Positions 1 to 9,147 are shown, counted from the stretch's first letter. The stretch: 64,000 bases of DNA from Eubacteriales bacterium (GCA_030536555.1 JAUNPU010000008.1:62001-126000), one strand, 5' to 3'. Notes: a model not told the origin generated them from the sequence alone. Numbers and translations are program-made.

Positions 1-1216
1 GGTACTCTCCTGCGCCTACCTTTACAGAGGTGGTCTCGTACACTGCCGGCTGCATCCGGCTGGCAGCAAACCGCTTCCAGATCAGCTGATAGAGACGGAA
101 CAGATCCCGCTGAAGGGAATCCTTCACCAGAACCGGAGTCAGTGTAATATCTGTCGGACGGATAGCCTCGTGTGCATCCTGAATCTTGCCATTGTTCTTC
201 CTGGACTGCTCGCTCTGCAGTACATACTGCTCCCCGTAGGTGGAACCGATGTACTGGCGGGCTGCCAAATCAGCCTCCTCCGCAATACGGGTGGAATCCG
301 TACGCAGGTAGGTGATCAGACCGATGGTTCCGTGTCCCTTCACATCCACGCCCTCGTACAGCTGCTGTGCCAGACGCATGGTCTTCTGGGTCGAGAAGTT
401 CAGCACCTTGGATGCCTCCTGCTGCAGGGTACTGGTGGTAAACGGAATCGGCGGCTTCTTGGACCGCTCTCCGATCTTCACATCCTCCACCGTATAGGTC
501 TGTCCTTCCAGTCCTGCCAGAATCTGATCCAGCTCTTCCTTGTTGTGAATCGCAATCTTCTCGCTGTGGGTGCCGTAAAACTTCGCTTTCAGAGCCTTCC
601 TGCTGCCTTTCTGCTGAAGGTCTGCTTCCAGATTCCAGTACTCCTCCGGGATGAATGCACTGATCTCGTCCTCACGGTCACAGATCATGCGAAGCGCCAC
701 AGACTGCACCCGGCCTGCGCTTAAGCCGCGCTTTACCTTCGCCCACAGAAGAGGGCTGATGCTGTAGCCTACCATACGGTCGAGAATTCGTCTTGCCTGC
801 TGGGCATCCACCAGACTCATATCAATCTCTCTCGGATTCTTCAGGGAAGCCTTGACCGCATTCTTCGTGATCTCGTTGAAGCTGATCCGGTATACCTTCT
901 TGTCCTTCGCCTCATCCAGCTTCAGTGCCTTCATCAGGTGCCAGGAAATCGCCTCTCCCTCACGGTCCGGGTCCGTTGCCAGATAGATCTTGCTGGCTTT
1001 CTTGACTTCCTTGCGAAGCTTCGCCAGAATATCGCCCTTTCCGCGAATCGTAATGTACTTCGGCTCATAATCATGCTCCACATCGATTCCCAGAGTGCTC
1101 TTCGGAAGATCACGGACATGTCCGTTGGACGCGTCCACCTCATAGCTGGAGCCTAAAAACTTCTTGATTGTCTTAACTTTTGCAGGTGACTCCACGATAA
1201 CTAAACTGTTCGCCAT
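1..1216 (-). CDS. topA: DNA topoisomerase I, 3'-truncated by window edge
   Basis: Type IA topoisomerase that relaxes negative supercoils through a 5'-phosphotyrosine intermediate. The start is the ATG at 1216 (MANSLVIVESPAKVKTIKKF), with an AGGAG about 12 bases upstream. The Toprim domain is visible: the acidic residue in VESPAK near residue 9 and the DPDREGE motif near 82-88. The catalytic tyrosine lies in GLITYLRTDSTR near residue 303. About 405 residues are present; the C-terminal part, including any zinc-ribbon domains, is beyond position 1. It follows dprA on the same strand after 65 bases, the common dprA-topA order of Firmicutes. The identity is certain; completeness cannot be judged. 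Confidence 0.97.
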   Translation of the reverse strand, partial: MANSLVIVESPAKVKTIKKFLGSSYEVDASNGHVRDLPKSTLGIDVEHDYEPKYITIRGKGDILAKLRKEVKKASKIYLATDPDREGEAISWHLMKALKLDEAKDKKVYRISFNEITKNAVKASLKNPREIDMSLVDAQQARRILDRMVGYSISPLLWAKVKRGLSAGRVQSVALRMICDREDEISAFIPEEYWNLEADLQQKGSRKALKAKFYGTHSEKIAIHNKEELDQILAGLEGQTYTVEDVKIGERSKKPPIPFTTSTLQQEASKVLNFSTQKTMRLAQQLYEGVDVKGHGTIGLITYLRTDSTRIAEEADLAARQYIGSTYGEQYVLQSEQSRKNNGKIQDAHEAIRPTDITLTPVLVKDSLQRDLFRLYQLIWKRFAASRMQPAVYETTSVKVGAGEY

Positions 1217-1281
1217 TGTTACTGTTACTCCTATATATGCCTTTTTTGCGGCAGTCCAGCGCCTGTCTTCCGGCTGAACCG

Positions 1282-2448
1282 TCACAGTTTTTTGATGTAA
1301 TATTGATTCGCAGTCCGAGTCACATAGCCGCCAAGCTCCAGCTCCATCAGAATCCCCATACACTCGCCGACGGAAAGCCCGCTCTTCTTGATGATCTCGT
1401 CTAAGTGAATCGGCTTAAAATCCAAGCAAGCATACAACATTTTCTCCCGCTTGGCAAGACCATTTACATCTTTTTCATGAATTATTAACTCTTTTTGGCA
1501 TTTTACCCCCAGGTACTCTAATATATCACCGGGAGACACTGCCATGTGCGCCCCCTGCTGGATCAGTGCATTGCAGCCGCTGCTGAGGGCATCCGTTACC
1601 CGCCCCGGCACTGCAAATACCTCTCTTCCCTGCTCCAGCGCCAGTTCCGCCGTGATCAGGGAGCCGCTGCGCTCTCTTGCCTCCACCACCAGCACCGCGT
1701 CGGAGATTCCGCTGATGATCCGGTTGCGCATGGGAAAGTTCCTGGACTCCGGCCGGGTGTCCAGCGGGTACTCGGAGATAATCCCACCCCGCTCCAGCAT
1801 CGCCTCGTAAAGTCTGTAGTTGGCTGACGGATAGCAGATGTTCACCCCGCAGCCAAGAACACCGACGGTCAGAGGACATGCGCTGCCTGCCCTGAGTGCA
1901 CCGCGATGTGCCGCTCCGTCAATTCCCAGCGCCAGACCGCTGATGACCTGCACTCCTTCGGAAGCCAGCATGTAAGCATATTCTTCCGCAAGCTGCTCCC
2001 CGTAGGCAGTACAGCTGCGGGCGCCGACAATCGCCACGGAAGGTCTCCGCCCGTCCGGCAGCCGTCCCCGCACAAAAAGTCCCATGGGAAAGTCATAAAT
2101 CTCCCGCAGATGCTCCGGATACTCCGGATCAAAGGGAGTGATAAACCGGACCTTTCGCTCCGAAAGCTTTCCATACGCTTCCTGAATCGCCGGGAATTCC
2201 AGGGCGGCTGCATGAAGCGCCTTCCACTGGCCCGGGCGCAGAATCCGCTCCCCGGGCTTCCCGCCGCTGCCTTGCTCAATCTCTTCTATATTATATAATG
2301 CCGCCTCATAAACAGCTTCAAAGCTTCCGTATCGTTCCAGCAGTCTGCGGATGGATACCGCCCCAAGACTGAGGTTCTGACAAAGCCAGTAGAGATACTG
2401 GCGCTCTGTCTCCGATATGGGTCTTTCCAGGTTCAGCTTCTCTGTCAT
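1282..2448 (-). CDS. dprA: DNA processing protein DprA (DNA-protecting, recombination mediator)
   Basis: DprA binds incoming single-stranded DNA during transformation and loads RecA. At 388 residues it is of typical length. The Rossmann-like core is clear: GARSCTAYGEQLAEEYA near residue 141, SGLALGIDGAAHRGAL, then GVLGCGVNICYP, SEYPLDTRPESRNFPMRNR and SGSLITAELALEQGREVFAVPG. The C-terminal 60 residues look like a winged helix (HLDEIIKKSGLSVGECMGIL). The ATG directly follows the TAG stop of comM, so the two are translationally adjacent. Other competence genes are not in the window, so whether the host is naturally transformable cannot be said. Confidence 0.96.
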   Translation of the reverse strand: MTEKLNLERPISETERQYLYWLCQNLSLGAVSIRRLLERYGSFEAVYEAALYNIEEIEQGSGGKPGERILRPGQWKALHAAALEFPAIQEAYGKLSERKVRFITPFDPEYPEHLREIYDFPMGLFVRGRLPDGRRPSVAIVGARSCTAYGEQLAEEYAYMLASEGVQVISGLALGIDGAAHRGALRAGSACPLTVGVLGCGVNICYPSANYRLYEAMLERGGIISEYPLDTRPESRNFPMRNRIISGISDAVLVVEARERSGSLITAELALEQGREVFAVPGRVTDALSSGCNALIQQGAHMAVSPGDILEYLGVKCQKELIIHEKDVNGLAKREKMLYACLDFKPIHLDEIIKKSGLSVGECMGILMELELGGYVTRTANQYYIKKL

Positions 2449-3987
2449 CTACCGCTCACCTCCCCAGTACTTCCCCTCCAGGCTGCGGTATCCGATTGCC
2501 TCACACAGGTGCTTCTTCTGAATCTGCTCCGCTCCATCTAAATCAGCGATGGTTCTGGCTACCCGCAGGACCCGGTGACAGCCCCGGGCACTCAGCTTCA
2601 GATTCTGAAAGGCACGCTGTAAAAACGCATCATCCTCCTGGCTGAGACTGCAGTACTCCCGAATCTCACTGCCGCCCATCTCTCCATTGAAATAGATTCC
2701 GGTTCCCTCAAACCGCTTCCGCTGGATATCCCGCGCCTGCTCCACCCGGCTGCGGATTGCCGATGATGATTCACCAGTACTGCTGCACTTTAAGTCCTGA
2801 TAGGTGACCGGCGCAGCCTCCACACAGACATCGATCCGGTCCAGCAGCGGACTGGATATCTTCCCCAGATACCGCTTCACCTGCCACTCCGTGCAGCTGC
2901 AGCGATTCCTGTCCGGGAAATACCCGCAGGGGCAGGGATTCATTGCCGCCACCAGCATAAAATGCGCCGGAAAGTCACAGGAGCCGTGCAGCCTCGACAC
3001 GGTAATCCGATGCTCCTCCATAGGCTGCCTCAGCATCTCCAGAGAGCCCTTCTGAAACTCCGGCAGTTCGTCTAAGAACAACACTCCTCTGGAAGCCAGC
3101 GAAATCTCTCCCGGTCTGGGGATCGTGCCGCCGCCCACAAGTGCCTGGGAACTGATGGTATGATGGGGCGACCGGTATGGACGAATCTTCATCAGAGCGC
3201 TTTCTGCCGGAAGCATCCCGCAGATGCTGTAGACCTTGGAAATCTCCAGCTGCTCCTCCCTGTCAAGAGTGGGCATGATCGTGGGAATCCGCCTGGCAAT
3301 CATGCTCTTACCGCTTCCCGGCGGCCCGATGTAGAGAAGGTTGTGCATCCCCGCCACAGCAACCTCCGTCGCACGGCGCACCAGAAGCTGCCCCTGAATC
3401 TCGCCAAAGTCCACATCGTATTCCGGACTCCGGCTCTCTTCGCTGCTTCCACCGCCACGCTCTTCCACAATCTCGTCAGGATGGGCAAGAAGATACGCCA
3501 GCTGCTTTAAGTTCTCGGCCTTCACGATTCTCATACCACTCACAGCCAGCCCTTCTGCCACATTCTCCGGCGGAAGAAAGCACCGTCTGATTCCCGCATC
3601 CCGAAGTGCAAGCACCAGCGGCAGGACGCCTCTTGCGGGCTTACAGACACCGTCCAGCCCCAGCTCACCGATAAATGCCGTCTCCTCCAGCTGAGCGCTG
3701 TCTACCACACCATATGCTGCCAGTACCGCCACTGCCACCGGCAGATCGTATGCCGTTCCCTCCTTTCGCACATTTGCCGGAGACAGGTTCACCGTAACCT
3801 TCCTGGCTCCAAGCTGAAATCCGCTGTTCTTCATGGCAGTCCGAACCCGCTGCTCTGCCTCCCGCACCTCCGATGCCAGATATCCGACCATGGAAAATCC
3901 CGGAAGGCCGTCGCTCACATCCGCCTCCACCTGCACCAGATAGCCGTCAATTCCCATCAGACCGCCGCTGTAAACTCTGCTGAACAT
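2449..3987 (-). CDS. comM: ComM/YifB-type Mg-chelatase-like AAA+ ATPase
   Basis: AAA+ helicase of the ComM/YifB family; characterised members promote branch migration during integration of transforming DNA. The 512-residue protein has the N-terminal Lon-protease-like fold (GLPGFSMVGYLASEVREAEQ, KVTVNLSPANVRKEGTAYDLP). A central Mg-chelatase/AAA domain follows, with Walker A GPPGSGKS near residues 221-228 and Walker B GVLFLDELPEF near 300. The C-terminal helical domain ends with the family's RVLRVARTIADLDG. It is first in a comM-dprA-topA run, with a recognisable promoter upstream. Family identity is very sure; the exact cellular role is taken from homologues. Confidence 0.95.
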   Translation of the reverse strand: MFSRVYSGGLMGIDGYLVQVEADVSDGLPGFSMVGYLASEVREAEQRVRTAMKNSGFQLGARKVTVNLSPANVRKEGTAYDLPVAVAVLAAYGVVDSAQLEETAFIGELGLDGVCKPARGVLPLVLALRDAGIRRCFLPPENVAEGLAVSGMRIVKAENLKQLAYLLAHPDEIVEERGGGSSEESRSPEYDVDFGEIQGQLLVRRATEVAVAGMHNLLYIGPPGSGKSMIARRIPTIMPTLDREEQLEISKVYSICGMLPAESALMKIRPYRSPHHTISSQALVGGGTIPRPGEISLASRGVLFLDELPEFQKGSLEMLRQPMEEHRITVSRLHGSCDFPAHFMLVAAMNPCPCGYFPDRNRCSCTEWQVKRYLGKISSPLLDRIDVCVEAAPVTYQDLKCSSTGESSSAIRSRVEQARDIQRKRFEGTGIYFNGEMGGSEIREYCSLSQEDDAFLQRAFQNLKLSARGCHRVLRVARTIADLDGAEQIQKKHLCEAIGYRSLEGKYWGGER

Positions 3988-4107
3988 TCACTGCTCCTTT
4001 CTGAGACACCTGTCCCTGAAATCTTTACCTGTATACAATTATCTTCTCGTCAAATGGAATATGGCACGAACCGTGCAGGAACAATTCCAGACTTTTCAGA
4101 TATCTAT

Positions 4108-4136
4108 ACTATAACGAATTTCCAGTGAATAATCAA
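4108..4136 (-). promoter_or_regulatory. Candidate sigma-A promoter of comM-dprA-topA
   Basis: Read on the minus strand, TTGATT (4131-4136) and TATAGT (4108-4113) are separated by exactly 17 bases. They lie about 120 bases upstream of the comM ATG. The leader between has no clear hairpin terminator. The assignment rests on consensus match alone. Confidence 0.5.
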
Positions 4137-4182
4137 GCAGAATTTGACTGTGTGCGTGCTTATCTCAGCACCTGCTACAGCT

Positions 4183-4650
4183 TTACTTTCGTTCCATCTC
4201 CAGAATCTCCTCAATCGGTATTCTGGTTCCGTCCTCCATCACCATCACATGGGCATACTCGTCCAGCTTTCTCACCGGACCTTCCGCACAGACATAGGCT
4301 CCCCCTTCTTTTCTCTCATCAGGAAGAAACCATGTCACGCCGACCACAGGCAGCTGTGAAGATGCCTGAACCGGTCCCCGGTTTGTATGACGCAGGCTCT
4401 TCTGCCGGGAAAGCTCCTCCCTGAGCAGCCGAAGCTTCTCATCCAGTGCCGCCTTTTCCGATTCATCCAGCTCAATCCGCCGGTCCGTCAGCCTTGCGGT
4501 CTCCCTGATCACGGCACCGTAGCCGGTCAGCGCAGCAAAGGGTGAAAACTGCGCAGCCCGCACTGACATGGACATTCTTGGATGGCGCTTTGAGGTTGGA
4601 TGGGGAAGATTCACTATGTCGTCATAGCATCGCTTCTCGTCACTCTTCAC
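4183..4650 (-). CDS. YolD-like protein, partner of the Y-family polymerase
   Basis: A 155-residue soluble protein with the central block MSMSVRAAQFSPFAALTGY (residues about 26-44), typical of the YolD-like family, then an Arg/Glu-rich helix (LDEKLRLLREELSRQK). YolD-like proteins are usually encoded beside UmuC-type polymerases in Firmicutes and are thought to modulate them; their biochemistry is unclear. Its GTG start overlaps the polymerase TGA stop (GTGA) and has GGAGG nine bases upstream, so it is translationally coupled. The length exceeds the roughly 110 residues of B. subtilis YolD. The C-terminal 60 residues (VGVTWFLPDERKEGG) resemble nothing I can name. Confidence 0.75.
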   Translation of the reverse strand: MKSDEKRCYDDIVNLPHPTSKRHPRMSMSVRAAQFSPFAALTGYGAVIRETARLTDRRIELDESEKAALDEKLRLLREELSRQKSLRHTNRGPVQASSQLPVVGVTWFLPDERKEGGAYVCAEGPVRKLDEYAHVMVMEDGTRIPIEEILEMERK

Positions 4651-6170
4651 GCTTTATGACCTCCAATCTGGCCGTTTCTCTGTATCGTGGTGGCTCCCTC
4701 CTCCAGATTCATGCCCTTTATGATGGCATTCCTGCCGAACTTCTTCTTGATGTCCAGAACAGCCTCCTGCATCCTCCGCTCTTTCGCAAGCTCCGCCTTC
4801 TCCTGTGCTCTCTGTTCCAGAAGGGCTTCATAATCCGTGAACAGGGAAAGCTGTTCATAGGATTCCTCCTTCGCTGTCAACGCCTCCTCTGTCACATGAT
4901 TGGCATATATGCTGATTCTCCGCATGAGAAGCTTCGGCTCTGCGATCCGGTCATACAGCTCCAGCACCCGGTCGATAATCAGGCGGGTTGAGGACGTCTG
5001 CCTGCCTAGATTCACCGTTCCATGTGCATGCCTGGGAATGCTTCTGCCATATCGGTCCCGGACCACCTCACCCTGATATCCATTTTGAGGATCAGAGCCG
5101 GACAGATTCTCTATATCATATCCGACCGTCAGCACAATCTGATCTGTGACCAGCCCCTTGCTCACCAGATCGAGGGCAAGCAGATCTGCCATCTCCTGCA
5201 CAACCAGACGGGTCTTGTGGAAATCATAGGGGCAGGGAAGCACCTGACCGGAACCGACACTGCTGTTCTCCGGCTTATATGCCTTGATATCTGCAATCGT
5301 ACAGGGTTCCCACCCCCACGCATGGTCGATCAGAAGCTCTGCATTGACTCCAAACAGCCTGTACAGCAGTTCTTCATTGTGATAGTCCGTCGGTTTCCCG
5401 ATGGAACATCTGGCAATATCCCCCATGGTGTACAGACCACAGGACTCCAGCTTTCTGGCATAGCCGCTGCCCACTCTCCAGAAATCCGTAATGGGACGGT
5501 GATTCCAGAGCATCCGGCGGTACGTCATCTCATCCAGCTTTGCGATTCGAACTCCATACTGATCCGGTCTGATATGCTTTGCCACAATATCCATGGCAAC
5601 CTTGCAGAGGAACAGATTCGGAGCAATACCGGCAGTGGCGGTGATTCCGGTTGCCTCCAGCACCTCGTGAATCATCTTCATCGCCAGCTGGCGGGCTGTC
5701 ATCCCATATACATCCAGATAAGATGTAACATCCACAAATACCTCGTCTATGGAATACACATGGATGTCCTCCGGTGCCACATACTTCAGGTATATATGAT
5801 AGATTCCGGAGCTGACCTCCATATAATGTGCCATCCTTGGTGGCGCCACAATATAATCCACTGCCAGCTCCGGATGCTGTCTCAATTCTGTATCATCGCT
5901 GGAGCTGCCCCGCAGCACATGCCCCGGAGCCAGGAGCATACGCTCCCGATTCACCTCTCTCACCTTCTGGACAACCTCAAACAGTCTGGCTCTGCCCGGA
6001 ATCCCATAGGCTTTCAGAGAAGGAGACACGGCAAGACAGATTGTCTTCTCCGTCCGGCTTGCATCAGCCACCACCAGATTCGTGGTCAGGGGATCCAGTC
6101 CCAGATCCGCCGCTTCAACAGATGCATAAAATGATTTCAGATCAATCGCAATGTACTGCCGGTCTGCCAC
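4647..6170 (-). CDS. Y-family DNA polymerase (UmuC/DinB superfamily, translesion synthesis)
   Basis: Error-prone translesion polymerase. Palm-domain motifs are clear: IAIDLKSFYASVEAAD near the N-terminus, with the first catalytic Asp, and VYSIDEVFVDVT near residue 130, with the second Asp-Glu pair. These are followed by ATAGIAPNLFLCKVAMDIVAKH and a helix-hairpin-helix-like thumb (DFWRVGSGYARKLESCGLYTMGDIA). The C-terminal third carries a little-finger domain (LIIDRVLELYDRIAEPKLLMRRISIYA). I place the start at the GTG at 6170 (VADRQYIAIDL) because GGGAGG lies seven bases upstream; an in-frame TTG at 6197 lacks a good site. It is larger than DinB, matching the UvrX/UmuC-like group found in Clostridia. 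Confidence 0.9.
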   Translation of the reverse strand: MADRQYIAIDLKSFYASVEAADLGLDPLTTNLVVADASRTEKTICLAVSPSLKAYGIPGRARLFEVVQKVREVNRERMLLAPGHVLRGSSSDDTELRQHPELAVDYIVAPPRMAHYMEVSSGIYHIYLKYVAPEDIHVYSIDEVFVDVTSYLDVYGMTARQLAMKMIHEVLEATGITATAGIAPNLFLCKVAMDIVAKHIRPDQYGVRIAKLDEMTYRRMLWNHRPITDFWRVGSGYARKLESCGLYTMGDIARCSIGKPTDYHNEELLYRLFGVNAELLIDHAWGWEPCTIADIKAYKPENSSVGSGQVLPCPYDFHKTRLVVQEMADLLALDLVSKGLVTDQIVLTVGYDIENLSGSDPQNGYQGEVVRDRYGRSIPRHAHGTVNLGRQTSSTRLIIDRVLELYDRIAEPKLLMRRISIYANHVTEEALTAKEESYEQLSLFTDYEALLEQRAQEKAELAKERRMQEAVLDIKKKFGRNAIIKGMNLEEGATTIQRNGQIGGHKA

Positions 6171-6246
6171 TGCCGTTCCTCCCTTCTGCGAAATCAAGTG
6201 CTGCCTCTTGCAAAGCTATGGAAAAGCACCAACCTGTGTATCAGAC

Positions 6247-6687
6247 TTACGCCCTGCGGAGCCTTGCGCGAAGTCCGTTCACGTCCACGCTCTTATCCAG
6301 CCCCACCAGACACGGGGTCTCTCCCGCCAGTGCAAAGCTGACATAGGTCCGTGTCCAGATCTCCTGTCCCATGTCTTTATCATACAGAAGTACCTCAAAC
6401 TCCTCCAGAGCCGGAACCGGTGTTCCGTCAAGCTGAATCGTTCCATCTGCCCCCCGGCTGATCACGCCTTCTTTTTCCGGCTTCCGTCCCCAGTAATCAA
6501 TGACACGGTTCATCCGTTCCATCTTGTCAATAACCTCAAACAGCATCTCCTGCTCCAAAGACTCCTCCGCAGTCAGCGTTCCATCCGGCTCCAGCTGCTG
6601 AACCTCACTGTGATACTCTTTCAAAAATTCATCATTTGCCTTTCTTACAGCCTGCAGTTCTTCAAATAAGCGTTCCATATCCATCAT
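6247..6687 (-). CDS. DUF5348-like small protein upstream of the Y-family polymerase
   Basis: A 146-residue protein of unknown function. The first half is predicted helical and charged (MERLFEELQAVRKANDEFLKE). The second half looks like a small beta domain ending ETPCLVGLDKSVDVNGLRARLRR, which resembles the DUF5348 pattern (GxV..GxxxLDG...LVGLD...GLRVR). The start is the first ATG of MMDMERLF at 6687, since AAAGGAG lies seven bases upstream; the longer frame to 6717 lacks a site. It lies 76 bases before the polymerase start on the same strand, so the three genes may form one damage-tolerance operon. The domain call is from memory of the motif and should be tested by profile search. Confidence 0.6.
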   Translation of the reverse strand: MMDMERLFEELQAVRKANDEFLKEYHSEVQQLEPDGTLTAEESLEQEMLFEVIDKMERMNRVIDYWGRKPEKEGVISRGADGTIQLDGTPVPALEEFEVLLYDKDMGQEIWTRTYVSFALAGETPCLVGLDKSVDVNGLRARLRRA

Positions 6688-6706
6688 TATGTTCTCCTTT
6701 GCTTTC

Positions 6707-6731
6707 AGAATACGCAAAACTGCCGTATTCT
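6707..6731. promoter_or_regulatory. Palindrome upstream of the DUF5348/polymerase/YolD set, possible operator
   Basis: AGAATACG (6707-6714) and CGTATTCT (6724-6731) form a perfect 8-bp inverted repeat with a 9-bp centre, just upstream of the ribosome binding site. It does not match the LexA consensus seen upstream of the radical-SAM gene, so another repressor would be implied. It could also fold in the mRNA leader. Confidence 0.35.
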
Positions 6732-6827
6732 AATCATATGAATATAATAACATTTCGATATATGAAGTACAATTATAATTTCACGTTATCTTGCATTCTT
6801 TCTGAATAAAATACAGGAAATGAGCAT

Positions 6828-7607
6828 TTATCGGCTCACGCGCCCGGAATATCCCTGCTGAAACTCCGTCATATGAGGGCGAAAGCGCAATGGAAGCAGA
6901 TTTCTCTGACACCGCGGATTGGTACGCTCCTGAATGGCAATCGATGTGTGGAACGTCCTCCACAGCTCCTCGAACGTCTCTTCATCGGTTTCCTGCTCCA
7001 GTCTCTGCTGCCATTCGGAAGAATCCGCACGTACCATCACCCACCCCTGATCTGCCCGATGGACAGCCGCCTTCTTTCTGACACAGTCGTAGAGGATCCA
7101 GTTCTCACTGGGCATCCGGTCTGCGAAGTGCGGTGCAAGCAGCATCACAAGATCATTCTCCGGCGCAATCCTGCCTAACAGGATTCCTTCCTTCATCTGG
7201 GAAAAACGAACGAACTCTCTCAGATGTCCGAATTCTCGTCCCAGACGACGCGTCATCTCAAACAGCTGGAAGACTGCCGGAATCTGCAGCAGATCGACAG
7301 CCTTCGGTCCGATGGCAAACCCGTAGATCAGAAACCGGTATATCTTATCTCCACGAAACGCATCCCGTGACAAAGCCGCCTTGTATACCTCCTCGTACAC
7401 GGACTCCGACAGCTTCCGGCGAATGCTGTCCGTGACCTTCCTGACCTTCTCATCGGAGGTCACCACCTCCCGGTATTCACAGAACAGCTCCCGGTTCTGC
7501 CCTGCCGGTTCGATTCGCACATTCTTATGTCCCAGCCGGCTCATCCACGCGTCATAGATGGCACACCAGATATCCTCCGGCTCCTCACCGCACACAAATA
7601 CCGTCAT
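6828..7607 (-). CDS. Radical-SAM-associated putative DNA repair protein (TIGR03915/DUF4130 family)
   Basis: A 259-residue partner of the radical SAM protein encoded immediately upstream (12-base gap, same strand). It starts MTVFVCGEEPEDIWCAIYDAW and contains LLQIPAVFQLFEMTRRLGREFGHLREFVRF and LAPHFADRMPSENWILYDCVRKKAAVH, features of the TIGR03915/DUF4130 family. The family is always paired with the TIGR03916 radical SAM protein, and in other genomes the two parts are linked to or fused with uracil-DNA-glycosylase-like domains. Hence the accepted but unproven label of DNA modification or repair. No catalytic residues are established for the family. Confidence 0.85.
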   Translation of the reverse strand: MTVFVCGEEPEDIWCAIYDAWMSRLGHKNVRIEPAGQNRELFCEYREVVTSDEKVRKVTDSIRRKLSESVYEEVYKAALSRDAFRGDKIYRFLIYGFAIGPKAVDLLQIPAVFQLFEMTRRLGREFGHLREFVRFSQMKEGILLGRIAPENDLVMLLAPHFADRMPSENWILYDCVRKKAAVHRADQGWVMVRADSSEWQQRLEQETDEETFEELWRTFHTSIAIQERTNPRCQRNLLPLRFRPHMTEFQQGYSGRVSR

Positions 7608-7619
7608 ATTCCGCTCCTC

Positions 7620-9050
7620 TCACATGGCTCCGCTCACCACAGCAATCCTGTCCGTTTCAGTCACCGGTGCTGTCACGTGGTAATCATCAAACAGACTCAG
7701 CTGGCGAAAACTGTCATGATTCTCAATATCCCAGACCTTCCTGTGCTCCGTACTGATCAGCTGGCTGGCAATGAAGTTCTCATTCATCTGAAAAGAATAC
7801 ATGGTCTTCCCCGAGCAAGTAATAAAGTACACCGCCCGCTTCAAAACCACTCCCAGCTTCTTCAGATCCTCAAATCCAAGAGCAGCACCTCTGCGCGCTG
7901 CAAGGATCCGTCTGGCCGACTTGACTCCCAGCCCCGGAACCCGCAGAAGTGTCCCATAGTCTGCGCGGTTCACCTCCACCGGAAACAGCTCCAGATGGCG
8001 CAGTGCCCAGTCACACTTCGGATCCAGCAGCACATTGAAGTTGGGACGCTGCTCATCCAGCAGCTCATCTGCCTGAAATCCGTAAAATCTCAGCAGCCAG
8101 TCCGCCTGATAAAGCCGGTGTTCTCTCAGAAGGGGAGGACCGCCCGGCAGCACCGGAAGCAGACTGTCGTCATTCACACGGACAAAAGCCGAATAAAAGA
8201 CCCGCTTCAGGTCATAGTTCTGGTAAAGAGCCTCTGCCACGCGAATCATCTGGTAGTCGTTCTCCGGCGTGGCACCGACGATCATCTGGGTACTCTGACC
8301 AGCCGGGACAAAGTTCCGGCTTCCTGCTCCGGATCCGGGCTTCCATACATTCCGCCCCGGATGTGCAGGGGAATCCGCCATACCGATGGAATGCGCTGCA
8401 GGCATACGTCTTCCCTCAATCCACCTCTGATTCTGCATGGCGATTCCCCTTTGAACCTGCCGCATCGGAGACAGGATCTTCTCCCGTGTCTTCCCGGGCG
8501 CCAGCGCACGCAGTCCCTCTGCTGTAGGAAGTTCCAGATTGACACTCATCCGGTCAGCCAGAAATCCCGCCTGATCAATCAGCTCCGGCGAAGCGCCCGG
8601 TATGGCTTTCACATGGATATAGCCGTTAAAGTGGTACTCATGGCGCAGCTTGTAAAGCGTCCTGCAAATCAGTTCCATGGTATAATCCGGCGTATGCAGA
8701 ATCCCGGAGCTGAGGAACAGACCCTCAATATAGTTTCTCCGATAGAACTCGATTGTCAGCCTGCAGACCTCATCCGGCGTAAAGGATGTCCTCACCACAT
8801 CGTTGGAACGGCGGTTTATACAATATCTGCAGTCGTAAATACACTGATTGGTAAACAGGATCTTCAGCAGGGAGATACACCTGCCATCTGCCGCAAAGCT
8901 ATGACAGATACCACTGGAAACAGCATTGCCCAGGCTTCCCTTCTCTCCCCTGCGGCTGACACCGCTGCTGGTGCATGCCACGTCATACTTGGCCGCATCT
9001 GATAAGATCTTAAGTTTCTCCTGTATATCCATCGATTCCTGAAGCAGCAT
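7620..9050 (-). CDS. Putative DNA modification/repair radical SAM protein (TIGR03916 family)
   Basis: A 476-residue radical S-adenosylmethionine enzyme. The iron-sulfur ligands are Cys70, Cys74 and Cys77 in NQCIYDCRYC. The radical SAM barrel follows (EGLFLSSGILHTPDYTMELI, YIHVKAIPGAS). The C-terminal third has a helix-hairpin-helix DNA-binding motif near residues 363-386 (TLLRVPGLGVKSARRILAAR). This domain order identifies the TIGR03916 family, whose substrate is unknown but presumed to be DNA. Two LexA-type boxes flank its promoter, which supports a damage-response role. It is transcribed with its partner at 6828-7607. Confidence 0.92.
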   Translation of the reverse strand: MLLQESMDIQEKLKILSDAAKYDVACTSSGVSRRGEKGSLGNAVSSGICHSFAADGRCISLLKILFTNQCIYDCRYCINRRSNDVVRTSFTPDEVCRLTIEFYRRNYIEGLFLSSGILHTPDYTMELICRTLYKLRHEYHFNGYIHVKAIPGASPELIDQAGFLADRMSVNLELPTAEGLRALAPGKTREKILSPMRQVQRGIAMQNQRWIEGRRMPAAHSIGMADSPAHPGRNVWKPGSGAGSRNFVPAGQSTQMIVGATPENDYQMIRVAEALYQNYDLKRVFYSAFVRVNDDSLLPVLPGGPPLLREHRLYQADWLLRFYGFQADELLDEQRPNFNVLLDPKCDWALRHLELFPVEVNRADYGTLLRVPGLGVKSARRILAARRGAALGFEDLKKLGVVLKRAVYFITCSGKTMYSFQMNENFIASQLISTEHRKVWDIENHDSFRQLSLFDDYHVTAPVTETDRIAVVSGAM

Positions 9051-9087
9051 AGCCCTTCACACTCCTTACCATTCCTTAGCAATCTGT

Positions 9088-9101
9088 AGAACATCTGTTC
9101 G
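9088..9101. promoter_or_regulatory. LexA (SOS) box, downstream of the radical-SAM promoter
   Basis: AGAACATCTGTTCG on plus matches the Gram-positive SOS consensus CGAACRNRYGTTCG at nearly every position, with perfect GAAC...GTTC half sites. It lies just downstream of the -10 element, where a bound LexA would block the polymerase. Confidence 0.8.
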
Positions 9102-9109
9102 TTTTTATG

Positions 9110-9138
9110 ATTATATCACAGGTACGCTACATTTTCAA
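9110..9138 (-). promoter_or_regulatory. Sigma-A promoter of the radical-SAM DNA repair pair
   Basis: On the minus strand TTGAAA (9133-9138) and TATAAT (9110-9115) are 17 bases apart, close to the ideal sigma-A promoter. It sits between two LexA boxes, 60 bases upstream of the start codon. Confidence 0.8.
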
Positions 9139-9147
9139 TCCTTTTCT

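Noticed and set aside
4070..4082. GCACG-AAC-CGTGC small palindrome in the comM leader
   Set aside because: Only five-base arms and no copies nearby; expected by chance.
7527..9002. 491-codon plus-strand open frame opposite the radical-SAM gene
   Set aside because: Shadow of the conserved minus-strand gene; composition is typical of antisense reading.
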